33,285 nt of DNA from Flavobacteriales bacterium UBA3376 (GCA_002359055.1 DEQC01000009.1:14647-47931); one strand, 5' to 3'; counted from the stretch's first letter, positions 23,697 through 32,824 are shown. Notes: generated by a model from the sequence alone, not told the origin. Numbers and translations are program-made.

Positions 23697-24422
23697 ATGA
23701 GTACAGTTAATCCATATTCCGAATCGGATTTAAGCAAAAAAGAGCAAGTTGAACAGATGTTCGACAATATTTCTGGCAAATATGACTTGCTCAATCGAAT
23801 TTTGTCCATGGGCATTGATGTTCGTTGGAGAAAAAAAGTTGTTAAATCAGTCAAAAAAGCAAACCCAAAAACAGTTTTAGATATAGCAACAGGTACAGGT
23901 GACTTAGCGATTCAAATCGCTAAATCTACCCAAGCTCAAATCACAGGTTTTGACTTATCAGCAGGAATGTTGGAAGTTGGAAGAAAGAAAGTTGCTAAAG
24001 AAAAATTGGATGATAGAATCGAAATGATACAAGGCGATGCTGAAAATATGCCGTTTGAGGATAATTCTTTCGATGTGATAACTGTGGCTTTTGGCGTAAG
24101 AAATTTTGAAAACCTGAAAAAAGGATTGGATGAAATCTATAGAGTTTTAAAACCAGGAGGAAAATTCATTATTCTTGAATTTTCACAACCAGAATCCTTT
24201 CCTATGAAACAATTATATGCATTTTATTCGAAAAATATTTTACCTAAAATAGGAAAACAAATATCAAAAGATGAAAGTGCCTACACCTACCTACCCGACT
24301 CTGTGAAAGCTTTTCCTTATGGTGAAGAAATGAAAAAAATTTTAAAAAACTCTAATTTTTCGAAATCTTCCGATAAAAAACTTACTTTTGGAATCGCAAG
24401 CATTTATGAGAGCTTAAAATAA
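23697..24422 (+). CDS. ubiE: Demethylmenaquinone methyltransferase UbiE/MenG
   Basis: This SAM-dependent methyltransferase converts demethylmenaquinone to menaquinone, the respiratory quinone of Bacteroidota. The 241-residue protein has the UbiE/COQ5 signature near the N-terminus (FDNISGKYDLLNRILSMGID, 22-41), SAM-binding motif I LDIATGTGDL (61-70), and the post-motif segments FDVITVAFGVRNFENL and ILEFSQPESFPMKQLY. In a menaquinone-only organism it would act on demethylmenaquinone only. The porT-like gene follows after 30 bases, an association I recall from other Bacteroidota. Confidence 0.96.
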   Translation: MSTVNPYSESDLSKKEQVEQMFDNISGKYDLLNRILSMGIDVRWRKKVVKSVKKANPKTVLDIATGTGDLAIQIAKSTQAQITGFDLSAGMLEVGRKKVAKEKLDDRIEMIQGDAENMPFEDNSFDVITVAFGVRNFENLKKGLDEIYRVLKPGGKFIILEFSQPESFPMKQLYAFYSKNILPKIGKQISKDESAYTYLPDSVKAFPYGEEMKKILKNSNFSKSSDKKLTFGIASIYESLK

Positions 24423-24452
24423 AACACACAATTTTTCGTTAAGAAGAGGTAT

Positions 24453-25169
24453 ATGAGAAAATTATTTGCAATCATACTATTTTCAGTAGCCGTTACATCC
24501 TTTGCACAGTTTCGTCCAAACACGACCAAAACTTGGCATAGAGAGGGCTTCGATGATAGACAATTCAGTTGGGGATATTTTTTAGGCACGAACCTAATGT
24601 CATTCAAAGTCGTTCCAGATGAGGAAGGGCTGAACGAACAAGGTATGGTCTATCTGAGACAAAAAAATAAAATGGGATTCTCAGTCGGACTGATGGCTCG
24701 AATGAAATTACACGACAACTTTGATTTAAAGTTTGAACCAGGTGTACATTTCGCTGAACGAGAGCTTTATTTTGGAAACATTGAATCCGCAGTCGATAGT
24801 GTAAGAGCCGTGAAATCCACTTATGTCGATTTGCCTCTTTTGATCAAGATTCATGGCGATAGATGGGTCAATACTCGACCATACATACAAGGAGGTGTTG
24901 GTTATATGGTCAATCTTCAATCCAATGAGAAGAAAGAAGAAGACAATAGAGAAGATATGTTTAGAATGAAAACGCATAACTTCAATTGGCAAGTTGAATT
25001 AGGAGTGGAAATTTATTTCAACAAATTTAAACTCACTCCGTCGCTCAAAGGAATCTTTATGTTCAACAATGAGTTAGTACAAGACAATCCGGAGACACCA
25101 CCCTATTGGGCAGGATCACTCAAATCTTTATCGACCCGAGGAGTCTTCTTCTCACTTAAATTCGAATAA
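24453..25169 (+). CDS. porT: PorT/SprT-like outer-membrane beta-barrel protein (type IX secretion)
   Basis: The 238-residue protein has a signal peptide (MRKLFAIILFSVAVTSFAQ, cut near 19). The rest is a series of amphipathic strands expected for an eight-stranded outer-membrane barrel: FSWGYFLGTNLMSFKVV, KMGFSVGLMARMKLHDNF, DLKFEPGVHFAERELYF, TYVDLPLLIKIH, RPYIQGGVGYMVNL, NWQVELGVEIYF, and a final phenylalanine-containing strand ending FFSLKFE. PorT/SprT is needed for T9SS secretion and, in gliders, motility. The length matches Porphyromonas PorT (about 240 residues), and the position directly after ubiE supports the call over a generic porin-family label. Its substrate system is present: a T9SS cargo is encoded at 9264-10181. 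A strong terminator follows. Confidence 0.8.
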   Translation: MRKLFAIILFSVAVTSFAQFRPNTTKTWHREGFDDRQFSWGYFLGTNLMSFKVVPDEEGLNEQGMVYLRQKNKMGFSVGLMARMKLHDNFDLKFEPGVHFAERELYFGNIESAVDSVRAVKSTYVDLPLLIKIHGDRWVNTRPYIQGGVGYMVNLQSNEKKEEDNREDMFRMKTHNFNWQVELGVEIYFNKFKLTPSLKGIFMFNNELVQDNPETPPYWAGSLKSLSTRGVFFSLKFE

Positions 25170-25189
25170 ATTCTAATTTCAAAATACTG

Positions 25190-25226
25190 AATCGGCAAAT
25201 AAAATCAATTATTTGCCGATTTTTTT
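25190..25226 (+). terminator. Strong terminator after porT, ending 8 bases before the next ATG
   Basis: A 13-bp perfect stem (AATCGGCAAATAA with TTATTTGCCGATT) with a 6-base loop is followed by a run of seven T. The next gene starts at 25235, so the terminator occupies that gene's leader. Confidence 0.92.
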
Positions 25227-25234
25227 ATCAAAAG

Positions 25235-26014
25235 ATGAAAATACTTCCTATCATAATCAGCTTTTTATTAGTTGCATTGAGCTTCTTCAATTGCAAAAAT
25301 GCTCAACCAAAAAATATTGCTGAAAAAAAAATGCTTCATCGATACATCGACAAAATAGATAGCCTTCCGTTGAGTGAAAGTATTTTTATCATCAATTTCG
25401 ACAAAGAAAATAATCGATTAGACACCATTGGACTGAGGAATTTAAAGTACGATGAAAACAATTTCTTGGTTTATGAAAACAACATACAGTTCAAATCCAA
25501 CTCACAAACCTTTAATTATTACAATTTCATCAATGGAATGGTTTATTCAAAAGGATTGAAAAACCAAGACATGATATTTGAATTTTGGGTGGATTTAGAG
25601 GATGGACTAATACAATCTGCTTATCACAATATGTTTTGGGATGGCAAAACAGATAGCATCTTTATGGATTATTATTACACTTTCGAGAATGGAAAAAAGA
25701 AACAATTGCTGATCGATTCTAAAGATGATTTTTCGACGATTGAATTTTATAATGCATTTGAAAAGCCAAGTTTACATCTTTCAAAATTTCAAAATGACAC
25801 CTTAGATTTGACCGAATTCTTTTATGAAAACAATGAATTGAAAAGGAAGAATTTCAAAAACATTCAGCAAAATGAAGAAATCATTTACGAATACGCGGAT
25901 GAATTTTTGATCAGAGAAACTTTTCTGAGAAATGGAGAAAAAGTTTATCAAACCGATTATTCAAAAGATGAAAATGGAAATTATTTAAGTCAAACAGAAA
26001 ACTTCTTCAAATAG
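25235..26014 (+). CDS. Probable lipoprotein of unknown function with YD-like strand repeats
   Basis: The 259-residue protein begins MKILPIIISFLLVALSFFNC, a hydrophobic signal ending at Cys20, so probably a lipoprotein, though Asn before the cysteine is atypical. The mature part contains repeated short strands such as NLKYDENNFLVYENN, EFFYENNELKRKNF and TDYSKDENGNYLSQTE. These resemble YD/RHS- or YwqK-like repeats and are similar in style, though not clearly in sequence, to the protein at 10366-11073. No enzymatic motif is visible. No TAnnTTTG element lies between the preceding gene and this start. The only structure there is a strong terminator ending 8 bases upstream, so its transcription depends on read-through or on a promoter I cannot see. 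Confidence 0.7.
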   Translation: MKILPIIISFLLVALSFFNCKNAQPKNIAEKKMLHRYIDKIDSLPLSESIFIINFDKENNRLDTIGLRNLKYDENNFLVYENNIQFKSNSQTFNYYNFINGMVYSKGLKNQDMIFEFWVDLEDGLIQSAYHNMFWDGKTDSIFMDYYYTFENGKKKQLLIDSKDDFSTIEFYNAFEKPSLHLSKFQNDTLDLTEFFYENNELKRKNFKNIQQNEEIIYEYADEFLIRETFLRNGEKVYQTDYSKDENGNYLSQTENFFK

Positions 26015-26136
26015 CAGTATTGATTCATACAAATTAGATCCAACCAAATTCTCAATTTACTCTGAATCAATTACAATTCAATTCAAACATACGCTCACCA
26101 AGCTTTTAATATCTTTTTTACCTAAAGATTAAGTCG

Positions 26137-26144
26137 TAAATTTG
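26137..26144 (+). promoter_or_regulatory. -7 promoter element for the DAHP synthase to aroA operon (TAAATTTG)
   Basis: This is a perfect TAnnTTTG element with only 6 bases between it and the ATG at 26151. It should drive the whole closely spaced run to aroA. An in-frame TTG at 26142 lies inside the box and is not a start. Confidence 0.62.
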
Positions 26145-26150
26145 CAACTT

Positions 26151-27227
26151 ATGAAAGAAAAGAAAAATTGGATCAAACAATTTGAAAAACCTTTGATCAT
26201 AGGTGGACCTTGTAGTGCTGAGAGTGAACTTCAGATGTTAGAAACAGCTGAAAGGCTTGACAAGAGCAATGTTCAAGTTTTTAGGGCTGGAATTTGGAAA
26301 CCAAGGACCAAACCCAATAGTTTTGAAGGTGTAGGTGCCATCGGACTCAAATGGTTGAAAAAGGTCAAAGAAGAATACGGATTTAAAACGGCGATTGAAG
26401 TTGCGACGACCAATCATGTGAAATTAGCAATTGAATATGATGTTGATATATTGTGGATTGGAGCGCGTTCGACTACCAATCCGTTCACTGTTCAAGAAAT
26501 TTCGGAAGCGCTCAATGGCACTGATAAAATTGTATTGGTCAAAAATCCTGTCAATCCAGATTTGGATTTATGGATTGGAGCAGTTGAAAGATTACAAGCT
26601 CAAAACATTGAAAATATAGGTGTCATTCATAGAGGATTTTCTACTTATAAAAAGAACAAATACAGAAACAATCCACAATGGCAAATTGCATTGGATTTTA
26701 TGAATTTGATGCCTGAAATTCCTATTTTGTGCGATCCATCGCATATTTGTGGAAATAGAGAAAACATTTTAGAAATAGCACAACAAGCGTTTAATTTTGA
26801 ATACGATGGATTGATGATTGAGTCACATTGCAATCCCGACAAAGCTTGGAGTGATGCTAAACAACAAGTTACACCCGAAAGATTATCGGAAATTGTGAAA
26901 GAATTGGTTTTAAGAAAAAGCCAATCCGAGGATGAATATTATCTTTCTACTTTAAGGCAATTGAGAGATGAAATAGATGAGGCGGATTTCATGATTTTTG
27001 AAACCATCGCTCAGAGAATGCAGATTTCAGCTTTGATTGGTGAACTTAAAAAACAACACAATGTTGCTATTTACCAAAGAGAAAGATGGCAAGAAATCCG
27101 AGAAAACTTCGAATCAATGGGTGAGAATTTAGGTTTGTCCAAAGATTTCATAAAAAAACTATTGGATGCCATTCACCAAGAATCAATTCATCAGCAAAAC
27201 TTAATCCTAAATAAAAAAACGGTTTGA
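26151..27227 (+). CDS. Bifunctional DAHP synthase / chorismate mutase type II
   Basis: This 358-residue protein joins the first step of aromatic synthesis (phosphoenolpyruvate plus erythrose 4-phosphate to DAHP) to chorismate mutase, which opens the Phe/Tyr branch. Residues 1 to about 262 form a TIM-barrel DAHP synthase of the type related to KDO8P synthase: PLIIGGPCSAESELQ, FRAGIWKPRTKPNSFEG, LWIGARSTTNPFTVQE, VKNPVNPDLDLW, PILCDPSHICGNR and IESHCNPDKAWSDA. Residues about 268-350 are an AroQ-type mutase helix bundle: LRQLRDEIDEADFMIFETIAQRM and VYQRERW-like VAIYQRERWQEI. In such fusions the mutase part often gives feedback control. It is the first gene of the operon whose last visible gene is aroA; rsgA starts 5 bases after its stop. 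Confidence 0.95.
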   Translation: MKEKKNWIKQFEKPLIIGGPCSAESELQMLETAERLDKSNVQVFRAGIWKPRTKPNSFEGVGAIGLKWLKKVKEEYGFKTAIEVATTNHVKLAIEYDVDILWIGARSTTNPFTVQEISEALNGTDKIVLVKNPVNPDLDLWIGAVERLQAQNIENIGVIHRGFSTYKKNKYRNNPQWQIALDFMNLMPEIPILCDPSHICGNRENILEIAQQAFNFEYDGLMIESHCNPDKAWSDAKQQVTPERLSEIVKELVLRKSQSEDEYYLSTLRQLRDEIDEADFMIFETIAQRMQISALIGELKKQHNVAIYQRERWQEIRENFESMGENLGLSKDFIKKLLDAIHQESIHQQNLILNKKTV

Positions 27228-27232
27228 ACTGA

Positions 27233-28156
27233 ATGAAAGGAAGGGTTTATAAATCTACTGGAAGTTGGTACACTTTGAGAAGTGAAACTGGAGAATTTTA
27301 TAATGCAAGAATTCGCGGAAGGTTTAGATTGGAAAACATTCAACACACCAATCCAATTGCTGTTGGTGATTATGTTGATTTCGAATTGGACAAAGACAAT
27401 ATAGCTGTCATCACGAAAATTTACGAACGAAAGAATTATATCATCAGACGTTCGGTAAATCTTTCGAAAAAATCTCACATCATAGCTTCTAACATTGATC
27501 AAGCTTTTTTAATTGTAACCATCGACAACCCAAAAACTTCTTTAGGTTTTATCGATAGATTTTTAGTGACAACTGAGGCTTATCACATTCCTACCATCAT
27601 TATTTTCAACAAGATGGATACTTACAATTCAGAACATTTAGAAGAATTGAATAATTATAAAAAAATCTACGAATCCATCGGTTATAAAACTTTGGAAGTT
27701 TCTGCAATCACTGGTTTAAATATAGATTTGTTAAAAGAAAAACTCAATCATTCGACTTCCGTTTTTTCAGGTCACTCAGGCGTTGGAAAATCGACTTTGA
27801 TGAATGCACTGAATCCTGAACTCGAAATCAGAACTTCAGAAGTTTCAGATTTCAATCAAAAAGGACAACATACCACAACTTTTGCTGAAATGTACGAATG
27901 GCCATTTGGAGGATTTTGTATAGATACGCCTGGAATCAAGGAGTTTGGCTTGATCGATATGGAGAAAAACGAAATTCAGAATTATTTTCCGGAAATATTT
28001 AAAAAGAGAGCAGATTGTAGATTTGACAATTGCATTCATCTAAACGAACCCAAATGTGCGGTCATTGAAGCAGTAGAAAATGGTGAGATATTCAAAAGTA
28101 GGTATGATAATTATTTAGGATTTCTAAACGAAATCAAAGATTTTAAAACAATTTAG
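27233..28156 (+). CDS. rsgA: Ribosome small-subunit-dependent GTPase RsgA
   Basis: RsgA is a circularly permuted GTPase that acts in late 30S maturation. The 307-residue protein has an N-terminal OB-fold (about 1-75). The permuted G motifs follow in the diagnostic order: G4 NKMD (126-129), G5-like SAITGLN (157-163), G1 GHSGVGKS (180-187), a switch-I region ending QHTTTF, and G3 DTPG (231-234). A C-terminal zinc knuckle has Cys262, Cys267, His269 and Cys275 (DCRFDNCIHLNEPKCAV). The start ATG is 5 bases after the preceding stop and matches family N-termini (GRVYKSTGSWY). It is in one operon with dtd. Confidence 0.97.
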   Translation: MKGRVYKSTGSWYTLRSETGEFYNARIRGRFRLENIQHTNPIAVGDYVDFELDKDNIAVITKIYERKNYIIRRSVNLSKKSHIIASNIDQAFLIVTIDNPKTSLGFIDRFLVTTEAYHIPTIIIFNKMDTYNSEHLEELNNYKKIYESIGYKTLEVSAITGLNIDLLKEKLNHSTSVFSGHSGVGKSTLMNALNPELEIRTSEVSDFNQKGQHTTTFAEMYEWPFGGFCIDTPGIKEFGLIDMEKNEIQNYFPEIFKKRADCRFDNCIHLNEPKCAVIEAVENGEIFKSRYDNYLGFLNEIKDFKTI

Positions 28157-28157
28157 A

Positions 28158-28610
28158 ATGAGAGTTGTTATTCAAAGAGTCAAATATGCAAATGTAAATG
28201 TAGAAGGCGAAACCGTTGGGAAAATAGATACTGGACTTTTGGTTTTGGCCGGATTTGAAGCAACAGATACAACAGAGGATTTTGAATGGATTGCCAATAA
28301 AATCATACAACTCAGAATTTTTCCAGATGAAAATGGAGTAATGAATATTTCCGTTCAAGACGTAGAAGGAGATATCTTAGTAGTTAGTCAATTTACACTT
28401 CATGCGTCTACAAAAAAAGGCAATCGACCTTCGTACATAAGATCTTCACCACCCGATATTGCTAAAAGTCAGTACGAAAATTTTGTTAAAGTTCTACAAA
28501 ATAAATACTTTCGTAAAATTCAAACTGGCAAATTCGGAGCCGACATGAAAGTTGAATTACTCAACGATGGACCTATTACCATTTTGATCGATTCAAAAAA
28601 CAGAGAATAA
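28158..28610 (+). CDS. dtd: D-aminoacyl-tRNA deacylase
   Basis: Dtd removes D-amino acids (and glycine from tRNA-Ala) from mischarged tRNAs. The 150-residue length is standard. Conserved parts are the N-terminus MRVVIQRVKYANVNVEGE, the SQFTLHASTKKGNRPSY region (about 80-96, with the S-Q-F-T motif) and the C-terminal cross-subunit motif LLNDGPITILID (about 134-145) corresponding to N-x-G-P-x-T. It starts just after the rsgA stop with no spacer to speak of, and together they pair ribosome maturation with translation quality control. Confidence 0.97.
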   Translation: MRVVIQRVKYANVNVEGETVGKIDTGLLVLAGFEATDTTEDFEWIANKIIQLRIFPDENGVMNISVQDVEGDILVVSQFTLHASTKKGNRPSYIRSSPPDIAKSQYENFVKVLQNKYFRKIQTGKFGADMKVELLNDGPITILIDSKNRE

Positions 28611-28626
28611 TTTAAATTACGAAAAG

Positions 28627-30525
28627 TTGAGAGTAATATCACTTTGCTTCTTTATTTTTTTTAGCTTTAAACTTAGTGCACAAGATTATAATGTAAAGAA
28701 CATTCCAAACGAATTAAAAGAAGGTGCCTATGCAGTGGTGAGAGAACAAAACATAACGGTAGAATTCTTAAGTTACAATCAAGCCAAATTCAAAGAGGAA
28801 GTCGCCATCACAGTACTTAATGAAAGCGGATTCAAATATGCTCAAAAGCACATTCCTTATAGAGCATCAAGAAAAATCAATAAATTCAATGCAAGTCTCT
28901 ACGATGCCAACGGAAAACATATCCGTAATCTGAGAAAAAGAGATTTAAAGGATGTCAGTGCTCACGATGGATTTTCTTTGTTCATAGACACTCGCGTTCA
29001 ATATTATGAATTTTCAACTACTTCCTTTCCTTTTACGATTAAATATGAAGTTGAATATAGTTTTTCGACCACCATCAATTTACCAAATTGGCAACCAATA
29101 AGCAGATATAATCTGGCTGTTGAAAAGTCAAACTACACTTTGATTAACCATACACTTATACCGATTAGAAAAAGAGAATATGGTTTTGAATTAATGGAAA
29201 TCAACAAAAATGAATCTGATAAACAATTGACTTATTCAATCGAAAATATTCCAGCGATTACTGAAGAAATTTTAAGTCCACCATTGAATGAGCTTACACC
29301 TGAAGTTAATTTTTCACCAAATACTTTCGAATTAGAAGGCGTCAGAGGAAGAATGGAGAATTGGGATGATTTCGGGAAATGGTATTATAACAATCTCATC
29401 AAAGACAAAATCGATCTTAGCGAAAGCGAAAAACAAGCCATTGTTCAATTGGTAGATGGCATAGATGATCCGGCGGAAAAAGTAAGAATTCTTTATGAAT
29501 ACATGCAAACCAAAACCAGATATGTAAACATTGCCATTGGAATCGGTGGATGGGAACCTTTTCCCGCTTCTTATGTGAGCAATAAAAGTTATGGAGATTG
29601 TAAGGCTTTATCGAACTATATGGTCAGTATTCTAAATGCTGTAGGAATAGAAGCTTTCCACACCATTATTTATGCAGATCATAACAGGAAAATTGATATG
29701 AAAGAAGATTTTACTTCGCTTCAAGGAAATCATATGATTGTCAATGTTCCTTTGGAAGATGAAACCATTTGGTTGGAATGTACAAGTCAGCAAACTGCAT
29801 TCAACCATTTAGGTGCTTTTACCGATGATCGAATTGGATTGTCCGTCACTCCGGAAGGTGGAAAAATCATCAGTACAAAAAAATATCCGAAAGAAATCAA
29901 CAAAGAAATCGTCAGAGCTTTTGGTGAAATTTCACCCAATGGAAATTTGAAAATCAACTATGAAATTGAAAATTCAGGTTTACAATACGATAGGGTTAAT
30001 TCCATAGATTTTTTAAGTCAAAGCGAACAGGAAAAAGTTTTGGAAAGACATTTCAGGTCATTACCCAATTTAAAAATTAATAGTTATTCAATAGAAAATG
30101 ATAGAGCCCAAGCAATTTTTAAAATAAATGCTGAAGTCAAATCGTCAAATTATGCCAATGTGGTAGGTGACAATATTATTTTCAAACCTATTAGTTTTGG
30201 AAATGCTACGAGTAATTATAGAAAAGACGATCATCGAAAATTTCCATTTGAAATAAGATATGGATATACCGATGAAGCTTTTTTTGAAATAAAAATTCCG
30301 GAGGGATATCAACTCAACGATAGTTTTCAACCTAAATTATATTCAGATGAATTCGGTAGTTACTTTATGACTATCGAGCAAATCGACGAACAAACTTTGA
30401 AAATTTATAGAAAATTAGTTGTCAACGATGGACGATACTCCAACGACAAGTTCAATGATTTCATCGAATTTCAAAGAACTGTATCATCTATGGACAATAC
30501 CAAATTACTTATCGAAAAAATTTAA
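28627..30525 (+). CDS. DUF3857/transglutaminase-like secreted protein (catalytic residues mostly present)
   Basis: The 632-residue protein has a signal peptide (LRVISLCFFIFFSFKLSAQ). A DUF3857-type beta domain (about 40-210) is followed by a transglutaminase-fold core (about 280-395) and a C-terminal beta domain (about 430-630, DUF3858-like). In the core, SYGDCKALSNYM gives the nucleophile Cys325 and GNHMIVNV gives His369; the third position is Glu384 in WLECTSQ, where Asp is usual. This family is common in Bacteroidota as periplasmic or outer-membrane-associated proteins of unknown substrate. Translation appears to start at a TTG (28627), 16 bases after dtd: no ATG is available and the codon is directly followed by the signal peptide. 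A paralogue follows after 11 bases. Confidence 0.85.
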   Translation: MRVISLCFFIFFSFKLSAQDYNVKNIPNELKEGAYAVVREQNITVEFLSYNQAKFKEEVAITVLNESGFKYAQKHIPYRASRKINKFNASLYDANGKHIRNLRKRDLKDVSAHDGFSLFIDTRVQYYEFSTTSFPFTIKYEVEYSFSTTINLPNWQPISRYNLAVEKSNYTLINHTLIPIRKREYGFELMEINKNESDKQLTYSIENIPAITEEILSPPLNELTPEVNFSPNTFELEGVRGRMENWDDFGKWYYNNLIKDKIDLSESEKQAIVQLVDGIDDPAEKVRILYEYMQTKTRYVNIAIGIGGWEPFPASYVSNKSYGDCKALSNYMVSILNAVGIEAFHTIIYADHNRKIDMKEDFTSLQGNHMIVNVPLEDETIWLECTSQQTAFNHLGAFTDDRIGLSVTPEGGKIISTKKYPKEINKEIVRAFGEISPNGNLKINYEIENSGLQYDRVNSIDFLSQSEQEKVLERHFRSLPNLKINSYSIENDRAQAIFKINAEVKSSNYANVVGDNIIFKPISFGNATSNYRKDDHRKFPFEIRYGYTDEAFFEIKIPEGYQLNDSFQPKLYSDEFGSYFMTIEQIDEQTLKIYRKLVVNDGRYSNDKFNDFIEFQRTVSSMDNTKLLIEKI

Positions 30526-30536
30526 TACTTAACACA

Positions 30537-32480
30537 ATGAGACATTTTATTTATTTAATTTTTCTAGTAAGCTGCTCGATTAGCTTTGCTCAAAACCACC
30601 GTTTTGGAAGAGTCAGCATAGAAGAATTGGAAAAGAAGGAAAGCAAAATCACTCCCGATGCAGCAGCAGAAATTCTGTACGAAAAGGCCAATGTGAGTCT
30701 TGAACTCAATACAAGAGGTAAATTTGTATTGACAAGAGAATACGAAGGTCGAATCAAAATTTATGACAAAGACAATGTAGATGAAGATTTATTGGTACTT
30801 GAAGTATTGTTCAGTAGTTCATCCAATAGCCGTGAAAGCGTCAGTGGACTTAGAGGTTCTACCTACAATTTAGAAAACGGTAAATCTGTTGAAACTCGAG
30901 TTAGAAATTCAGACATTTTCTCGGAAAGCATCAATAGATATTGGAACTCACAAAAATTCACTTTCCCAAATGTTCAAAATGGATCGGTTTTGGAATATAG
31001 ATACACCATCACTTCAGAAAACTTTAGAGAAATCGATCGATGGTTTTTCCAAAAAGAGATACCTGTGATTTACAGTGAGTTTAAATTTAAACATCCTGAC
31101 ATGTTCCGTTTCAGTCCAGACATTAGAGGAGGTATTTCAGGAAGGACAATCCGAGGAGGTGAAGCTTCTCATGATTACACCTTCGATTATGAAACAACGA
31201 CTTTTATTTATGAGAATTTACCAGCTTTGGACAGAGAGGCATTTGTTTTCAATTTGGACAACTTGAAAGCTTCTATTCGTTTTGAATTGATGCAATTTGC
31301 TCATGCGGGTCATATGTCAGAAAACTATGCTACTTCTTGGGAACAAATCGGAAAAGATTTGATGAAACACAGCAGTTTTGGTGGACAACTTGCAGGTAAT
31401 AATTTCCTAAATGATCCAGTCCAACAAATCATTGCTGGTGCTGAAACTGACGAAGAAAAAATGGAAAGAATATTCAACTATGCAAAAAACAACTTTTCAT
31501 GGAACAACTTCACAGGAATTACTACTGAAAATGGAGTTAGAAATACTTTCAACAACAAATCAGGAAATGTAGCTGATATCAATTTATTGTTAGTTTCAAT
31601 GTTGCAAAAAGCTGGACTCAATGCTTCACCGGTAGTTTCAAGTACAGTTAGCAACCTTATGTTGAATTATAGTTTCCCATCGATTACGAGTTTAAATTAT
31701 GTAATCGCAGCTGTGGACATCGACAATACGACCTATTTAATGGATGCAACTGAAAGATATAGTAGAATCAATATGTTACCTATGCGTGCATTGAATCACA
31801 GAGGATTTAAATTAATTTCAGAAAATCAAATCACTGAAACTCCGCTTTTGAACTATGCGATGAGTACTTCAAGAAAAACTGCTTTAGTAAATTTAAATCC
31901 TGACGGAACCATTTCAGGAAACTTCTCTGAGAATAGAGATTCGTACTTTGCGATGAATGACAAGAGAAGGCAAACCTCCAATCCTAAACAATTCGAAGAA
32001 AGATATTTAAACAATTATAATTTCGACATTGATAATTTTAGAATAGACGAAAACGAAGAAAGAGGAATGTTCCGCTATTCTTTCCAATTCGAAAATGCAC
32101 CTGGAGGAAATGTTATCGGTGACAAAATCATTTTCAATCCATTATTTTTCACCCAAAACAAAACACCGATGTTCGTTAGCAACAACAGAAATTATCCGTT
32201 AGAATTTGGTACGCTAATGGCATTGGAAAAAATATTTAGAATCAAAATTCCAGAAGGCTATAAAGTTGAATCATTGCCTGAATCAAAAACTTTTGTAGTA
32301 GAAGGAAATGTGGCTGGATATAGTTATAATGTTGAACAAAAAGATGATATGATCATCGTCTCAACACTTTATCAAATCGGACACAGTACATTGCCTTTTA
32401 GTTTTTACGAACCTATGAAAGAGTTTGAACTCAATGAAATCAATGCAGAAGCCCAACAAATCGTATTAGTAAAACAATAA
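30537..32480 (+). CDS. DUF3857-type secreted protein with inactive transglutaminase core
   Basis: This 647-residue protein has a signal peptide (MRHFIYLIFLVSCSISFAQ) and the same three-part layout as its upstream neighbour: a DUF3857-like domain (about 40-230), a transglutaminase-like core (about 305-410) and a C-terminal beta domain. Aligning the cores by eye, SYGDCKALSNYM of the neighbour corresponds to KSGNVADINLLL here, so the catalytic cysteine is Val345. The histidine position is Tyr388 (SLNYVIAAV), whereas Asp403 (YLMDATE) is kept. It is therefore probably not a transglutaminase or protease and may bind a partner or substrate. The 11-base gap suggests co-expression. The MazG-like gene starts only 2 bases after it. 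Confidence 0.83.
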   Translation: MRHFIYLIFLVSCSISFAQNHRFGRVSIEELEKKESKITPDAAAEILYEKANVSLELNTRGKFVLTREYEGRIKIYDKDNVDEDLLVLEVLFSSSSNSRESVSGLRGSTYNLENGKSVETRVRNSDIFSESINRYWNSQKFTFPNVQNGSVLEYRYTITSENFREIDRWFFQKEIPVIYSEFKFKHPDMFRFSPDIRGGISGRTIRGGEASHDYTFDYETTTFIYENLPALDREAFVFNLDNLKASIRFELMQFAHAGHMSENYATSWEQIGKDLMKHSSFGGQLAGNNFLNDPVQQIIAGAETDEEKMERIFNYAKNNFSWNNFTGITTENGVRNTFNNKSGNVADINLLLVSMLQKAGLNASPVVSSTVSNLMLNYSFPSITSLNYVIAAVDIDNTTYLMDATERYSRINMLPMRALNHRGFKLISENQITETPLLNYAMSTSRKTALVNLNPDGTISGNFSENRDSYFAMNDKRRQTSNPKQFEERYLNNYNFDIDNFRIDENEERGMFRYSFQFENAPGGNVIGDKIIFNPLFFTQNKTPMFVSNNRNYPLEFGTLMALEKIFRIKIPEGYKVESLPESKTFVVEGNVAGYSYNVEQKDDMIIVSTLYQIGHSTLPFSFYEPMKEFELNEINAEAQQIVLVKQ

Positions 32481-32482
32481 AT

Positions 32483-32809
32483 ATGAGCTTAGAGAAATTA
32501 CAAAAAGACGTAGATGATTGGATCAAAAACCATGGAGTTAGATATTTCAACGAGCTGACCAATATGGCTCAACTCACCGAAGAAGTTGGAGAAGTCGCGC
32601 GCATCATCGCAAGACGCTATGGTGAACAATCCGAAAAAGAATCCGACAAGGAAAAAGATTTGGGAGAGGAGTTGGCCGATGTACTTTTTGTGGTTCTATG
32701 TTTGGCCAATCAAACTGGTGTTGATTTGCAAACTGCTTTCTATAAAAAATTAGAAATCAAAACCGAAAGAGATCACGACAGACATCATGACAATGAAAAA
32801 TTGAAATAA
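32483..32809 (+). CDS. Single-domain MazG-like nucleotide pyrophosphohydrolase
   Basis: This 108-residue all-alpha protein carries the MazG/dUTPase-like metal motif in two parts: LTEEVGEVAR (31-40, Glu33, Glu34, Glu37) and LGEELADVLFVVLCL (60-74, Glu63 and Asp66). The family hydrolyses (d)NTPs to the monophosphate; the preferred base is unknown. The C-terminus is rich in His, Asp and Lys (ERDHDRHHDNEK). It lies between a secreted-protein gene (2-base gap) and aroA (15-base gap), in an order I recall as conserved in flavobacteria. It is distinct from the two-domain MazG at 8409-9173. Confidence 0.9.
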   Translation: MSLEKLQKDVDDWIKNHGVRYFNELTNMAQLTEEVGEVARIIARRYGEQSEKESDKEKDLGEELADVLFVVLCLANQTGVDLQTAFYKKLEIKTERDHDRHHDNEKLK

Positions 32810-32824
32810 ATCAAAATAAAATCG

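Noticed and set aside
26142..26150. An upstream TTG start for DAHP synthase
   Set aside because: It overlaps the TAAATTTG promoter box; the ATG at 26151 is the better start.
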